Shown: piece after piece, positions 34,680-46,489 of the stretch
Position numbering within the stretch: position 1 is the stretch's first letter
Layout of the letters: each line of letters opens with the position of its first letter
Assembly: GCA_029891345.1 (NCBI GenBank)
Contig: CM057002.1
Location: 19,916,295 to 19,980,294 of the forward strand
Direction: 5' to 3'
Length of the DNA: 64,000 bases
Source: Dryococelus australis
Taxonomy: Eukaryota > Arthropoda > Insecta > Phasmatodea > Phasmatidae
Made by a program: the position numbers and the translations under genes
Notes under the pieces: model-generated
Database searches by the model: none
Told to the model about the DNA's origin: nothing
Seen by the model: the letters and a program-made list of their open reading frames with translations, nothing else

Positions 34680-35879
34680 TGATTTAGGGAAGTCTGGGCC
34701 AAGGGAATCGGGAATATTAAGTAACGCAGGAGCTGGCCGCCGCCATATTGTTTCCCTTTTTACCTCAAAATTTCCCTTTTTTCCTCTTAAAAAAGACCGA
34801 AATACCCTTAAATTAGCCCATACTCAAAATCACCATCTTGGTAGGTGACCACCATCTTGGTATACATCACCCATCCGCCATATCGGAAGCCAATGTCCAT
34901 GACCTTGACCCCTTGATATCGAATGACCTTGAATATAAAAAAACTAGAAAAAATGCATAAAAGTCAGCTAGCATAGTACATTACAGACTACTACAGCCAT
35001 GTTAGATGCAGACTACCTAAACCTGGACCTCGTGACATTGAAAACAAAAATTTCAAAAAAAAAAAAATCCTTTAAATACCAAACATTTATTTTAAAAACG
35101 TATTTTTAAAATTATTAAAAATGAATATTTAAAAATTTACATTTTCGAAAGTCCCCCCCCCCCCCCAACACTGCCATTAATTACATTCGTTCCATCCCCA
35201 GCAGACAACTGGCTCCCTCGCCTCCACTCCTTCCACCTATACTTATTCCGCCATCTTGATTTTCTTTTTTGTTCATCATTTGTTTACATGCTATTGGAGG
35301 CAGCCATATTTATTTATATGTTACTGTCTCTCTCAAATTCGTTCGACTGCCTAATTTGATTTTTTCGTTCGTCATATGTGAATGATACTGGAGGAGGCCA
35401 TATTTGTCTGTTTTTTCATATATAATTTGTTTATATATGTTACTGGAGGCTGCCATGTTGGGAGGCAGCCATCTTGCTAGGTGCAGTCCTCCATGTTTTT
35501 ATTGTCATTTGTTTTATAGTTTTTTCTCACCTTCGTGCGACAACCATATTAGATTTCATATGTTTACATCACTTATGTACGACCAGGTAACAGCCATATT
35601 TGTGTATGTGTCTAAAGTATAGGTTGCGCTAATTAGTCGCTTTCGCTCCATCAATTACTCACTTTAGTTCGACTCTCTCCATCTTGGATTCTATTCTCAA
35701 CACATATGAAGTATCGATTATGCTACCTGCTATCAACCTGTACAGAATGGATTCCTACAAAGCATGTAAACTGCCACATTTAATTGTTGTATTTTTAAAT
35801 GCAAGTATTTTTTATTTGAAATAATTTTTTATGTATAAAGCGGAAAGGGGGGGGGGGTTATAAAAATAAATAAAATACA

Positions 35880-37199
35880 ACATATTTAATAAATATCTTC
35901 TTTATTTACAAAATGTTTCATACAGACATTTCTTTGCGATGATTTCTTCTAAGGCAAGAGGAGGCAATCACATTATTTCGTAAGAGGTTGGTATGCACTC
36001 GTTCTTATCTCCAGATGATTTACCGAATCGAGTGTCCAGCCCAACCCTTCATCATCATTTCTTCTTCCTCGTGACATACTTTTGTATATTATCTTGTACA
36101 CTCTTTTCTATGTCGTATACATTATAGAGAGGTACATTAGAAGTCATGAATGCCCTCTTGTTGATTCCTTCGTCCAGCGGTTCCGGTTTTGTATAATTGC
36201 ATTCCAGCAATATATTGTATTTTAGAGGCCCGTGTTTTTCAATCTCTTCTGTAAGTTGGTTTATTAAATGTTGTTTCATACTTTCCAGGAACGAACAAAC
36301 ACCTTTCGACGAAACTGTCCGATTCGGAGCAATATAATCTTTCAACATGCCCCTGAATGCAGATTTATTCAGAAGAAATCCATTGACATTAGGTTTACCT
36401 AGAACATGAAGAGGTTACCGGACACGAGTTTTACACAGTTTGGCATGTCTGTCATACGATTCATAATATTGTTTTCTCTGGCGGTCATGTATTTCAAGTC
36501 GCGCATTGTCTGGAACATCTTTTACTCCATAACACATGGACTTCGCCCACATTTGTAACAGCTAACAGTCAAATATGGCCATCGTGTTTTCCTCGTACAT
36601 TTGCCACTATTCTCGTGCCTACGTGCATTGCCTCTTTTACTGTACGTCATACCACAGTAGCGGCACTATAGACCAGATAGCGACAGCGAATTGTCCGTAC
36701 CATCCACATGCACATCCTCACTCACTGCACAAGGTAGCGATGACATATTTACATCGTCATGCACAAAGCAGTACTGTGAGTCCATCACAGGTTTGTGGCG
36801 GTGACAATACGTCTTTTTGTTGTGCTGGCGGAGGAATAAATCCTTTACATATTTTCGAATGTTTTTTCTAGTTTGTCAGTACGAGTAAACAGGCGAAGGT
36901 ACTTCTCACACTTATATGCCACGAGGAGCGGGTTCATCTTACATTGATGCTTTTCGTGTCGTCTAACATTGCTGCTAGTCGCAAAGGCTTCATGTTGTCT
37001 TGGATCGCGATGCTGATGGCTGCACTGTTGTAGGTGGCCCATCCGAAGAAGTTGCTGGTGCTGTCGGAGCCATGCCCGAAGAAGTCGATAGCACTGCCGT
37101 AGCTACCATTAGCTCTGGAGTACTCGGCAGAATAAGACTTCGATGCGAAGAGGCACAAGCTAGCCAAGACAATCCACCTTTCACGGGAGCTGCTGTCAA
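35880..37199 (-). pseudogene. Decayed C2H2-finger / polymerase-associated protein, polinton/adintovirus-like
   Basis: Runs right to left. An N-terminal reading frame starts near 37199-37167. Two diverged C2H2-type finger relics follow (frame at 37042-36845: segments SSNVRRHEKHQC and KCEKYLRLFTRTDKLEK). Then come broken coding segments (36545-36350) and a clean 97-codon segment at 36348-36055 (KHGPLKYNILLECNY, KRAFMTSN). After a frame change at about 36055 the reading continues at about 36040 with GLGWTLDS. This order, a finger then this conserved region, is what I know from large arthropod proteins whose C-terminal half is a family-B DNA polymerase, associated with polinton/adintovirus-like elements. 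The polymerase half is absent here. Multiple frameshifts and stops make it non-functional. AATAAA on the minus strand lies around 35885-35905. Confidence 0.6.
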
Positions 37200-37228
37200 A
37201 CTAAGATTCTCGGCTGAACTCCTTGCTG

Positions 37229-37360
37229 CTTATATACGAGTATGCAATACCAATGACGTCATATCGACGTTGAACGAATCGTATTGCGAACACCAATCAG
37301 CCAATCACCGACCAGCTAATCACCAAGTTGTCACGTTATTGCAGCTGGCCAATCACGTGC
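37229..37360 (-). promoter_or_regulatory. Promoter of the L2 minus-strand gene
   Basis: Read on the minus strand: E-box CACGTG (37354-37359) overlapping a CCAAT/ATTGG element (37349-37353), two more ATTGG elements (37293-37297 and 37301-37305), another at 37250-37254, a perfect cAMP-response-type palindrome TGACGTCA (37254-37261), and a TATA box GTATATAAG (about 37229-37237). The predicted start is at about 37205, just before the first ATG. Order and spacing fit a strong pol II promoter. Confidence 0.6.
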
Positions 37361-38087
37361 AAGCACTAAGACATTACTGAGTCATTCAAGGTCATGGGGT
37401 CAAGGTCATGATCATTGGCTTCCGATATGGCGGATTGGTGATGTATACCAAGATGGTGGTCGTCTACCAAGATGGTGGTCGTCTACCAAGATGGTGGTCG
37501 CCTACCAAGATGGCATAATGAGTATGGGCTAGAGGTGACCTCTAGTAAATTAAAGTATTTTGAAAATAATTTTAAAATTAATTTTAATAATGTTTTTAAA
37601 TTCATTTTTAATAATACTTTTTTTGGATTTTTTTGTGAATTTTTTCGGAATTTTCTAGTATTTTGGATTTTTTGGGTCTAAGGTCAGGGTCAAAGGTAAT
37701 AGGTCCTGCTTTCCTGACCCCTGGGTCACTGATCCCGGTCTCTTGTCTGGCTCGGAGTCACTGATCCCTGTGACCGGAGTCGCTGATCCCTGACCCTAGA
37801 GTCACTGATCCCTCTCACCTGCTCCGGGAAAAATGGGAATTTTTTTAGGGAAAAAGGGGAAATTTCTAGGGGAAAAGGGAAATTTTTAGGGTATTTTGGT
37901 CCATTTTAAAGGAAAAAAGCGAAATTTTGAGGGGGAAAAGGGAAAAAAGATGGCGTACCGGTGACGTAACAAGATGGCGGCGGCCGGCTCCTGCGCTCCT
38001 ATGCCCGATGCCCTTGGCCCAAACTTCCCTAAATAATACTATGTGTGTGTATATATATATATATTTATATTTATTTATTTATTTTTG

Positions 38088-38187
38088 ACAATCTTCTTTG
38101 TACTCGCGCGATTCGTTCATAGTGACCAATTGTTTTTGCAAATTAGTATAGTTTGGTAATGAATCGGCAGGTAATACAAAGGTAAAA

Positions 38188-38256
<69 letters not shown>

Positions 38257-38441
38257 ACTGTGATTAGTGATTACACAGTCAAGAGCCACAGAGCCACGTT
38301 CAGTGAACACGTAGCATGCCCCGACAGGTAATACAAAGATATGTATATATACACCTGTCGATTCGTTACCAAACTGTACTAATTTGCAAGAACAATTGGT
38401 CACCATGAACGAAATGCGCGAGTACAAAGAAGATTGTCAGA
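38088..38441. mobile_element. Foldback hairpin element G around a TA microsatellite
   Basis: Inverted arms of about 85 bp. TTGACAATCTTCTTTGTACT at 38088 pairs with the complement ending at about 38441, and both arms contain CCAATTGTT..TTGCAAATTAGTA and CGATTCGTTCAT-type blocks. The loop contains (TA)n at 38189-38252 and a fragment matching the start of the Tc1-like element at 39100 (38263-38324). A direct repeat CAGGTAATACAAAG at 38168-38181 and 38325-38338 brackets the inserted loop material. Confidence 0.75.
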
Positions 38442-39100
38442 CAGTAGCGTGCTAGCCTGACCACTAGGTGGCATACATGTTCCTCCATCATTCATAGCTG
38501 CAAGACACCGAATAATGCCACAGTAACAGTGCGAGCCACAGAACAGAACATATTAAAATGGCACCAGTGCCCAGCCGAAGGCCATAACAGGTCTCAATTA
38601 CTTGAATTTAAAATAAATTTATAAAATATTCGAAACATAAAATTTGTTGCGTTATAACATTTTAAAACAGAGGCTTAAAATTATTTTGTTAAAGTTTAAA
38701 AGAAAAGGTTATTTTATCATTTAAAAATGTCTTGATCCCTCACCCTTCCATCCTCTCCGGAGACAGAGGGGTCGACGGTTGTCGTCTTGTGAGGTGTCCG
38801 TCGTGTGCTTGATGTTTGTGTCGGTGTTGTGTTGGTGCGAGTGTAATGTTGTTTGTGAGGTGTTGTATAGTGTAAGAGTTGTTTCTTCAGTTTATTTGTT
38901 CTTGTGTATATATAATTATTATTGATGTCTATGTGGGTAGTTCAACATCAATATACTGAATATTATTGTTTGTATTGATACGTGATGTATTATTTGTGAG
39001 GGCTCAAGAGGAACACTTAGTAATTTTGTTTCAAAAATAATACTAATAGCAATTATTATTCACACTCTATCTACTATCTAGATTGGTAGGTTTTCTTTAA
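38442..39100. other. No gene seen
   Basis: AT-rich; GT-rich at 38770-38900. No domains or repeat family recognised. Confidence 0.5.
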
Positions 39101-39102
39101 TT

Positions 39103-40115
39103 AGTGATTACACAGTCAAGAGCCACAGAGCCACTTTCAGTGAACACGTAGCATGCCCCGACGGCGCATTCGATAAGCCGTTGTCCAGTTGGATGAGTTT
39201 GAGATAGAGACCGCATCGTCAGCCTGCAAGAGGCAGGTTGGACGTTCCGGCGCATTGTTCACACAATGTGTCAACGTTGGACGCTGTGGGACCAGGAGGG
39301 TACACATATCCGTCGAGAAGGCTCGGGTCGACCCCGGTGGACCATCAGCAGGTACAGGCTGTAAGCACTCCACGAGCATCTCTGAGCACCGTCCAGGGAC
39401 ATGTCACAGCAGCTGGGGATATGCGTGTGTCCACCAGTACCACTTCCAGGCGGCTAGCAGAGCGAGATATGTCGTCGCTTCATCCCCTACGACGTCTACC
39501 ATTACTATCTGAGCATCGCTGAGCCAGTGTGACCTTCTGTCGGGAACAGGACGCATGGCAGCTTGCGGATTGGTGACGAGTCGTGTTCAGCGACGAATCA
39601 CGGTTCTGCCTGGATACAGACGACCGCCGAACTCAAGTCTGGAGACACCCTCCGCCGTGATCCATGCTTCATTGTAGAGTGGCATCCTACAGGTGGTGAT
39701 TGAAGGAACTCCGATAGTGCGGCGATACATGCAGGGAGTTCTGCGACCAAGTGCTCTCCCCTTCCTGATGCAGCTCGACAGTCCATTTTCCAACAGGCTA
39801 ATGCCCGGCCCCAAACAGCACGGGTATCTCTGACTTGTCTTCGTGATGTCAACACGATTTCTTGGCCAGCAAGGTCCCCAGACCGCTCGTCCATCGAGAA
39901 CGTTTGGAACCTGATTAGAAGGCAACTTCGGCCAGTGGCAACCATGGCGGATTTGGAGGGTCATTTGCGCCAGATGGGGCAGGACCTCTCTCAGGAGAAC
40001 ATCCGACGTCTGTTTGCCTTTATGCCTGACGTATCGCTGCCTTTATCCGTGCTAGGGATGGTCCAATACCATACTCAATGTATCCTACAAGTATTGATTC
40101 TCTGCAATACATGCT
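39103..40115 (+). pseudogene. Tc1-like transposase, degenerate copy
   Basis: DDE transposase relic of the Tc1/mariner superfamily. The left end reads TTACACAGTC, as in the second copy at 40992. Frame-broken coding segments are recognisable in order: the N-terminal DNA-binding region (39190-39500), the catalytic region with VFSDESRFCL (about 39576-39605), then NARPQTARVSL (about 39800-39835), WPARSPDRSSIENVW (about 39865-39910), and the C-terminal LRQMGQDLSQENIRRLF (39968-40018). The middle segment has an expected Asp replaced (NARP context), and there are several stops and shifts. The right TIR is not seen, so the 3' end is truncated or diverged. Part of its 5' end is duplicated inside element G. 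Confidence 0.8.
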
Positions 40116-40991
40116 TGGTGTAGTACAATATTTTTATATTTTCTGTTTACAATCTACCATATCCTGTGCCTGTACCAACTTAAGTGCCGCTGCTATGGTA
40201 CCTTTACATAGAGTTAACTTCTTTTTTTTTGCAAATGAGTGTACTATTATTTAATACGAATGCTGAATAAAATAAACGTTTATGTTCTCATATTTAATTA
40301 TAAATACAGACAATGAATTATTTTATACTGTTATATTAGTGATCGTTGATTGTCCAACAAATTAGTGATATTTAATATGTGAACCAACTGACTTCTGGGA
40401 AGTATCGGCCAAGTCTGCTCTTTTCCGCTGGTACCCGCAGACGCCTCCCTGTCTGCCAGCAGGTTGGCAACACGCACTTCTGTGATACAATATCCCCGGC
40501 CCTGGGATTTCAAGTGAAGGGTAATTTCCCCGGATCTCCGCTCGTCAAACAACGCGTTTCGTTATTCAATGGCTGGCTAATTAGACTCGAGCGGGACAGC
40601 CGAAGAAACTCGCGCTCAGAGACGTTGATGAATGGCGGAGTAATTTCGGGGCACGGAGGAAGGTGAGAAAATAGGGCGGGGGCAAGGGAGTGGGAAAGGC
40701 CAAAGGCGCTTCCGGTATTAAGGGAAGAAGCACATTTTCTTATTGGATTTCTCGTTGGCACAAGTGCTCTGCAATTACCTCGGCGGAAATGTAAACTTCT
40801 CACCCGCACGCGTAGTCGGATATAGACTGCTACAGTTACTTCAAACTTTTCTGAAGCCCTGCAAAAGTTCTGTTTCTAGGCTATTCCTCCGCCTAATGTA
40901 GACAAAGCTGAACTAAGTGTAAAAAGTCACCCCAAAGGGACAACGCACAGGATTCGTGCGCACTCGGTGTAATATTATTTTCCATAAGAAT
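40116..40991. other. No supported gene
   Basis: The first half is AT-rich; 40380-40800 is GC-balanced. ORFs of 73-99 codons overlap on both strands there with no recognisable domain. Could be a repeat fragment. Confidence 0.4.
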
Positions 40992-42123
40992 TACACAGTC
41001 GAATCACATTATTATGACAACCTGCTAGTATCCAGAGCAACTGCCCTTTGCAGCACGGACAGCAGCTAGACGGGTTGGCAATGACTCAGTCAATTGCTGA
41101 TAGGTCTCCACGGGTATCTGGAGTCATGCTGTCTGCAGTGCGTCCCGGAACTGTTGAAGGGTGCGTGACTAAAGAGACAGACGGCGAACACGTCGATCGA
41201 GGTGGTCCTACAGATGGTCAATTGGTTTAAGATAGGGGCTGAAGTCTTGACCGTGCTCTTCCAGCCACGTGCTGACACTTTTAGCTGTGTGGCAATGCGC
41301 ATTATCGTGCCGGAAGATCCCATCCTCCCGAGTAAAGGCAATCATCATGTACGGGTGGACGTGATAGCCGAGGATGGATTCAAAACCAAATCGATCAAGA
41401 GTGTCTTCCACACGGATGATAGGACATAGGAAATACATATGAACATTCCCCAGTCCATAACACTGTCCCCACCACCTTGTGTTCGTCCAGCAATGGATGC
41501 AGGGTGTCGCCTCTCCGACGTTTCTCGCCGGACACGCTGACGTCCATCTGTTCCATGCAGCTGATACAGTGACTCGTCTGAGAAGGCTACACGTCGCTAA
41601 TAAGCAAGTGGTCCAGTCGTCAAATTGTCAAGTAGATTCCAGCGGTTTTCGTCGATGCACCTGTGTTAGCATGGGTGTAGTCACCCTCCGTCTACTCCAT
41701 AGCCACATTCGCAGAACTGTTGCAGTAGACACTTGTCTAGATGTCCCCTGGTTCATTTGGAAGGTGAGCTGTTCCATTGTAGCCTGTTGGTCTTCACGCA
41801 CCGTCGTAGTTGACGTTCACCTGGGACATCAATGGCGCGTGGAGCTCCGCAGTTTCCCAAGACGGTTATTCAGAATGGTGCCACTCGTCCACTCACGATA
41901 CGCATTTACCACAGAGGTACGTGAACAGTTCACAAACGTCGCTTTTTCCGAAATGCTGCCCCCCTTGGCCTGAAAGCCAATGATCATCGCTTTTTGCAAC
42001 TCGGTTAAATCGTCGCATTATATACCCGCTTCTTCAGCCCACGTCACGGGCCATGCGTCATGGGTTACGCGCTGCAGATGGCACTTCTAGCAGGTGATCA
42101 TAATTATGAGATTCGACTGTGTA
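40992..42123 (-). mobile_element. Tc1-like transposon, full length, transposase broken
   Basis: TIRs of about 25 bp flanked by TA: TACACAGTCGAATCACATTA (40992) and the complement of TACACAGTCGAATCTCATAA ending at 42123. The minus-strand transposase runs from about 42000 to 41040. The N-terminal helix-turn-helix region begins with ELQKAMIIGFQAKGGS. The catalytic region includes HVHPYMMIAFTREDGIFRHD and DNAHCHTAKSV, then FSPYLKPIDHLDHLDRR and QQLIESLPTRLAAVL at the C-terminus. At least three stops or frameshifts make it inactive. At 1.13 kb between TAs it has the expected length for this family, and its TIRs could still be recognised in trans. Confidence 0.85.
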
Positions 42124-42727
42124 TTTATTAATAGGATCTATCAACATAATTTTCTCTGCCTGTGCTTATTCCTATTAACTATTGATGAGATATTATATTT
42201 TATAGAGAGACAATAAAAGAAAGTTCAATTTAACTAAAATGAAGGTACTTTTATATTAACACAGTCTTGAAACGCTTTTAATATGTGACTTCTTTAAGAA
42301 ACAACCAAACACGTCAAACATGGTGTGATTTTTTAAAGGTTTGACTCAGAAAGTATGAAGGAACCACGAACAGACTATACAATTCTCGTCTTCCAAACAT
42401 CGGGAGTCTTGGGATTCTCGCAGGGCACTTTCTCAAACTCCAGGTATGAACTGGGAAAAAATCAGCAGAGAAATGACAAAAGAATAGTTCTGTAATTTGG
42501 TTTCAGGACAACAGCACTCAAACCGCGGGGCCAGCATCATGATATACTGTTGCTAGAACACTCGAAATATTTCTGAAGCTTTCCTGTTGAAAGAACTGTC
42601 ATTTCTGCTACAGGAACTACACTCATGGTTCCAGATACAATCTCAGGCGCGACCAAAAACACAGCTCTGTTGCAATTGCTATCTACGTTGACAATATTTA
42701 GACCTTAGCAACAACCAATCTGACTGC
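42124..42727. other. No gene seen
   Basis: AT-rich, no ORF above background. Confidence 0.5.
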
Positions 42728-43196
42728 CACTCTAAATTTGAAGCCGAGCTAGATGGCGCAGTGGTTAAACTTTGGACTCTCATTCGGTAGTTTCCCGAGA
42801 TCACTCCAGGCGAATAATGGGATGATTACTTACCACAGTCCATAGCCGATTCCTACACGTCCCTACATGTCTAAGCCACTTGCACCATCTCTAACGACCT
42901 CGTTGTCCACGAGAAGTTAAGCCCTACCTACCAACCAAAAATTGAAACAATCGAAACCGCTCCAAATCAGCTAACTTGACTGTAGATCTGTTGAAGCTGC
43001 TCAACTTGAATCAGTGAAATTCTACTGTTCAATTCACTGATTAAGTAGTGATTCATTCTAATTCCTAGAGAATTTCTCTGGCCTGGAAGTAAAATCGCAG
43101 TGTATTCCACTGATTCACAAGTAGATAGTAGCTTATTAATTGAAGAGTCAGTCATACAATTCTACTGATTGAAATCACTGATTCGGATTTAAAGTA
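42728..43196. mobile_element. TIR element C copy 2, split by a SINE
   Basis: The left end is CACTCTAAATTTGAA at 42728; the right end is the complement, CACTGATTCGGATTTAAAG at 43176-43194. CACTGATT / AATCAGTG motifs recur in between. The left part is interrupted at about 42743 by SINE-2. It is much shorter than copy 1 (21762-22687), so it has a deletion or a different interior. Confidence 0.7.
42744..42940 (+). mobile_element. SINE-2 copy, a second tRNA-derived family
   Basis: The head has an A-box-like GATGGCGCAGTGGTTAAAC and CACTCCAGGCG where the B box has decayed. The body ends with CTAACGACCTCGTTGTCCAC and AAGTTAAGCCCTACCTACC, the type of 3' end used by another widespread insect SINE class. 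It shares nothing with SINE-1. Inserted in element C. Confidence 0.65.
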
Positions 43197-45427
43197 TATA
43201 TTAGTCTAGATGTGTTACGAGCACGGAAACTTGATTCATAAAGCCGTGTTTATTTTCTCAGTTTGCCGGTGCTCTTAGATGCTGACACGAAAATCGTCTT
43301 GCCACTATCTGGTAACTCCTGAACAGAGTATGTAACACAGTCGGTCACAAACCACGCGAAATTCTGGATTTATATTTGGATGGCGAGCACGTCATTACAA
43401 ATGCAACGAGATGAAAATAACTTGTCAGGCAATCATAAAGAAGTAGTGTGTTATGCCAACGCGACAGGAACCTTGGAGGCGAAGAGAAACTTTCAGAAAA
43501 GAAATCATTTGTAATTTCCATTGTATCGCAAACGTTATAACAGCGTTGAGCGCGAAAGACACGAAGACATTTTACTGTAATAAATACAAAATGTTGTTTT
43601 GTCATCTGGGTACAAATAACTTAAGGTAGTTATATTTTATACTAAACAAAAATCTGTACTGTAACTCTTAGATCCATACTTTAAGTATAGGTTGTAACAC
43701 TTCAATATTTATGAGTTTATATTGATTATTCTATGTCTTTAAATTTGATCTAAATGCCAAACCTTAATGCAATGTATAAGATTTTAGCGTATGTTCAATG
43801 TGATATGTGTGAACATATTTATTTTGACGTTGTGTTGTACAAGCTATGTAAGCCTAATGATTATCTATGTTTTTTTTTGTATGAGTATTTGTCTTTGTAA
43901 CAAGCACAACATTTTGTTTTGTCAAAATAATCAGGCCACACCAGTCGGCTTATCATATATTATTAATTTTTGATCAATAGTCGGATAGAACCAAAACTTA
44001 TTCATTCTAATTTGGAATCAGTGAGAGGCCAGCTCAGAATAGAAGTCAGTCCTGAGTATGAAAGATAATCTATAATATTTGATTGGCAAAATTTAATATT
44101 TACGACGGAGATACATAATTATTCACGCACTATTGAACTGCTGAGCCTATATATGTTTAAAAGAAGAAGTAATTCGACATAAGCTGTACGATGAGCCCGG
44201 AAGGAAGGACGGCCCAGTAAAGGAGGACTTCTGGGTTTTCGACTTCGCACCAAGGACGACGCGGTGTCTGGTGTTCGGAGAGGCAATTCTGCGAGAGGAG
44301 AGCTACTGGCTGCGGATTCTGGAGAGGTTCCGGTTCTGCACCCACCTCTGCTGTTCCGGCCCGGAGAGGACGAGTTCGCTGAGCACCACCTGGAGATCTG
44401 CTATCCGTGGTGAGCGGGAGAGCTGTTCCTGGGTTCTACACCAGTGAAGGATGACTCCACGACATCGGCAGAGTTGCGGTTAATTTCCGCTATCGACACA
44501 GCTAAGTCGTATTTTCCCCCAAGCAAATGTAGATGTATTTATGACACCAGAACTAGTAAAGTCAAATGTTGATAAATCAGTTGATGTTCAATGTGCAGGC
44601 TGGTGTTGTTTGTTAGTATAATATTTCGTAACTAAAGTTCTGCAAAAGTACCATATAACTTGAAATTGGTTTGGTTCAGTCAGTTCTTGTTAAAACCACT
44701 CATCAGTATTACAATCAAAGTAATTTTATTCGTTCCTATTGATTTACTCGAATTAAGACTTCTCTGTTGGTTTATTATAATTAATGATCCAATTGTTTCA
44801 AACTACAGAGGTAATGGAAATTTGGATGAATACACCGATTTTTTAGCGTGGCAGCATAGAGTTCAGCCGAGGTATATCATTAATATAACCTACCAGACTC
44901 ACTCACATATACAACGATATTTTATCATTACATTACCCATATCTTATATGACATCTCAGAAATAATATTTTATAGCCAGTGAGATTGGCCGTAATATTTT
45001 AACACATATCAATAGTGTTACAAGGTAAGACGTACTATTTCACGACCTGTTTTGAAACGTGGAAAGTTCGGATGCGATGACGAGACGAGTAACTCCCTGA
45101 AAGTTAAGTTGACAAACTTGACATCACTTGCTTGAGGATGGACGTATAAAAGCATTTCCCTTCCCGTTGGAACTTAATATCACCGAATAAAGATTGAACG
45201 TGTTATATATTAAATTGTTTAGGTAAGTTATAATGATGCGATTACGTTGTGTTACTGTCATTACGACGTTCTCGTTCAGGCCTATGTATCTTTAGGGAAT
45301 GTCGTGTACAGTACGGCAATATTATCTCAATTCACAAACTGAGAAAGGTGAGGATGGATTTATGCGCGGAAAATTAAAGGTCCCGACCAAAATAAAGGCT
45401 ACAGGAACTCGTATTTTTGTGAAGAGA
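43197..45427. other. No supported gene; GC-rich patch and candidate LTR
   Basis: AT-rich except for a GC-rich patch at 44190-44510, open in short stretches on both strands but with no domain. Possibly a retroelement leader. A C-type terminus (ATTCTAATTTGGAATCAGTG) at 44004-44023 may be a third fragment of element C. Confidence 0.4.
45016..45260 (+). promoter_or_regulatory. Candidate solo LTR or promoter
   Basis: GTATAAAAGC at 45144-45153 is followed 41 bp later by AATAAA at 45186-45191. A TATA box and poly-A signal this close together is the usual layout of a compact retroviral-type LTR. TGTTACAAGG at 45015 would be a plausible LTR start. No second LTR or target-site duplication found. Confidence 0.3.
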
Positions 45428-45676
45428 GAAGATATTTGGACGGCTCTTTAACAGAGAGGTCTTGAGAGCCGATGAGGGTGATTGAGGTGAGTATGGAGCA
45501 GCACCGGAATGTAGGGGCTGGGGGAACGGGAGATCCTCCAAGAAAACCCGCTGACCAACGGCATCGTCCTGCACGATTTCTACATGTGACAATCCGGAGT
45601 GACCTGGCCGGGGATTGAGCCCGGATTATCTTGGTGGGAGGCGAGCAGGCTAAGCGCTCGGCCACCGTGTCCCCTC
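45428..45676 (-). mobile_element. SINE-1 copy, near full length
   Basis: The tail end GAAGATATTTGGACGGC is at 45428. The body is CCAACGGCATCGTCCTGCAC (complement), the B box is complementary to GGCTCAATCCCC at about 45612-45623, and the head ends at GCCACCGTGTCCCC. Confidence 0.9.
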
Positions 45677-46489
45677 CCCTTAATATTTTTTTTTTGTGTT
45701 TTTGTTGAAAATTTATATAATGTTGTACCACAGATGTTGAAACATTTCTATGTAAAGCACAGTTTTAGGAGGTAAATAACGTGGCTTCATCGAAAGATAT
45801 TTGCCTCTCATACAAGTAGTTTGAGTTGCTGTAAGTTGCGCCAAGTTAAGTCACGTGTAAGTAATCTCCTTCGTGGAAAATGTATGTCTTAATACACTGT
45901 GTGAATGAGCCGTCGTATTAGGTACAGCAATATAATTATAAAGATTTTTGGAAAACAATACATACATAAAACCGGTAAAGGGCAGTGCTAGGTAACGGCT
46001 TTTTCAAACTTTGCGTGCTAATTTTAGATCTATTTTCTTCTCTGCATACATTTGTACATTTCATGGCGGGCCAATAAATTGCGCAAAAGGAATGCGTTAA
46101 TTTAGGCCCCGCGCGCTTTTAAATTACAGCCCGAAACACTGTAATTCCCCCCCCCCCCCCCCGGCCCAATGCTCTTTAAAGCCGTTTCTGAAGAGAACGT
46201 TAGTCCTTACGATTACAGCGCTGCTATGGCGTGTCTTATGGAAGCCAGCGCATAAGACTTTATGGCTCCGGCATAAATACTTGCGGACGAACGGTAAGGT
46301 GTCGCGCCATTGTCCAGTTCGCTTAGCAGAACCACGAATTAAGAAATTTATGAACTAGAAAATGCCTTTCGTTCTTTGTTACTTCAAATCTTGTCATAGT
46401 TCTTTCGTCTAAATGTATCTCCCATGCAGGCACATATTCCTGAAAAACTTTCTTGAAAATATAAATACATTTAAATAGAATAGAAATGG
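45677..46489. other. No gene seen
   Basis: Unassigned; contains a C-run (46147-46162). Confidence 0.5.

Larger units (their letters stand above)
34677..38041. mobile_element. Large TIR element L2, about 3.4 kb, carrying a decayed gene
   Basis: The outer termini are inverted. The left end reads ATTTAGGGAAGTCTGGGCC and the right end is the complement ATTTAGGGAAGTTTGGGCC. Both continue with CAAGGG and GGAGC(T/C)GGCCGCCGCCAT. Inner arm blocks also match in inversion: CACCATCTTGGTATACATCA, CCGCCATATCGGAAGCCAA and TGACCTTGACCCC near 34850-34910 and near 37380-37460. The right arm is longer (several copies of CCAAGATGGTGGTCG). It is inserted within a TA/TG simple repeat. Between the arms lies the minus-strand pseudogene with its own promoter and poly-A signals. 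L2 shares arm and 3'-UTR-like blocks with the partial element at 46490. Confidence 0.75.

Noticed and set aside
38143-38427. 94-codon ORF with a Tyr-Ile repeat
   Set aside because: Translation of the (TA)n microsatellite in element G.
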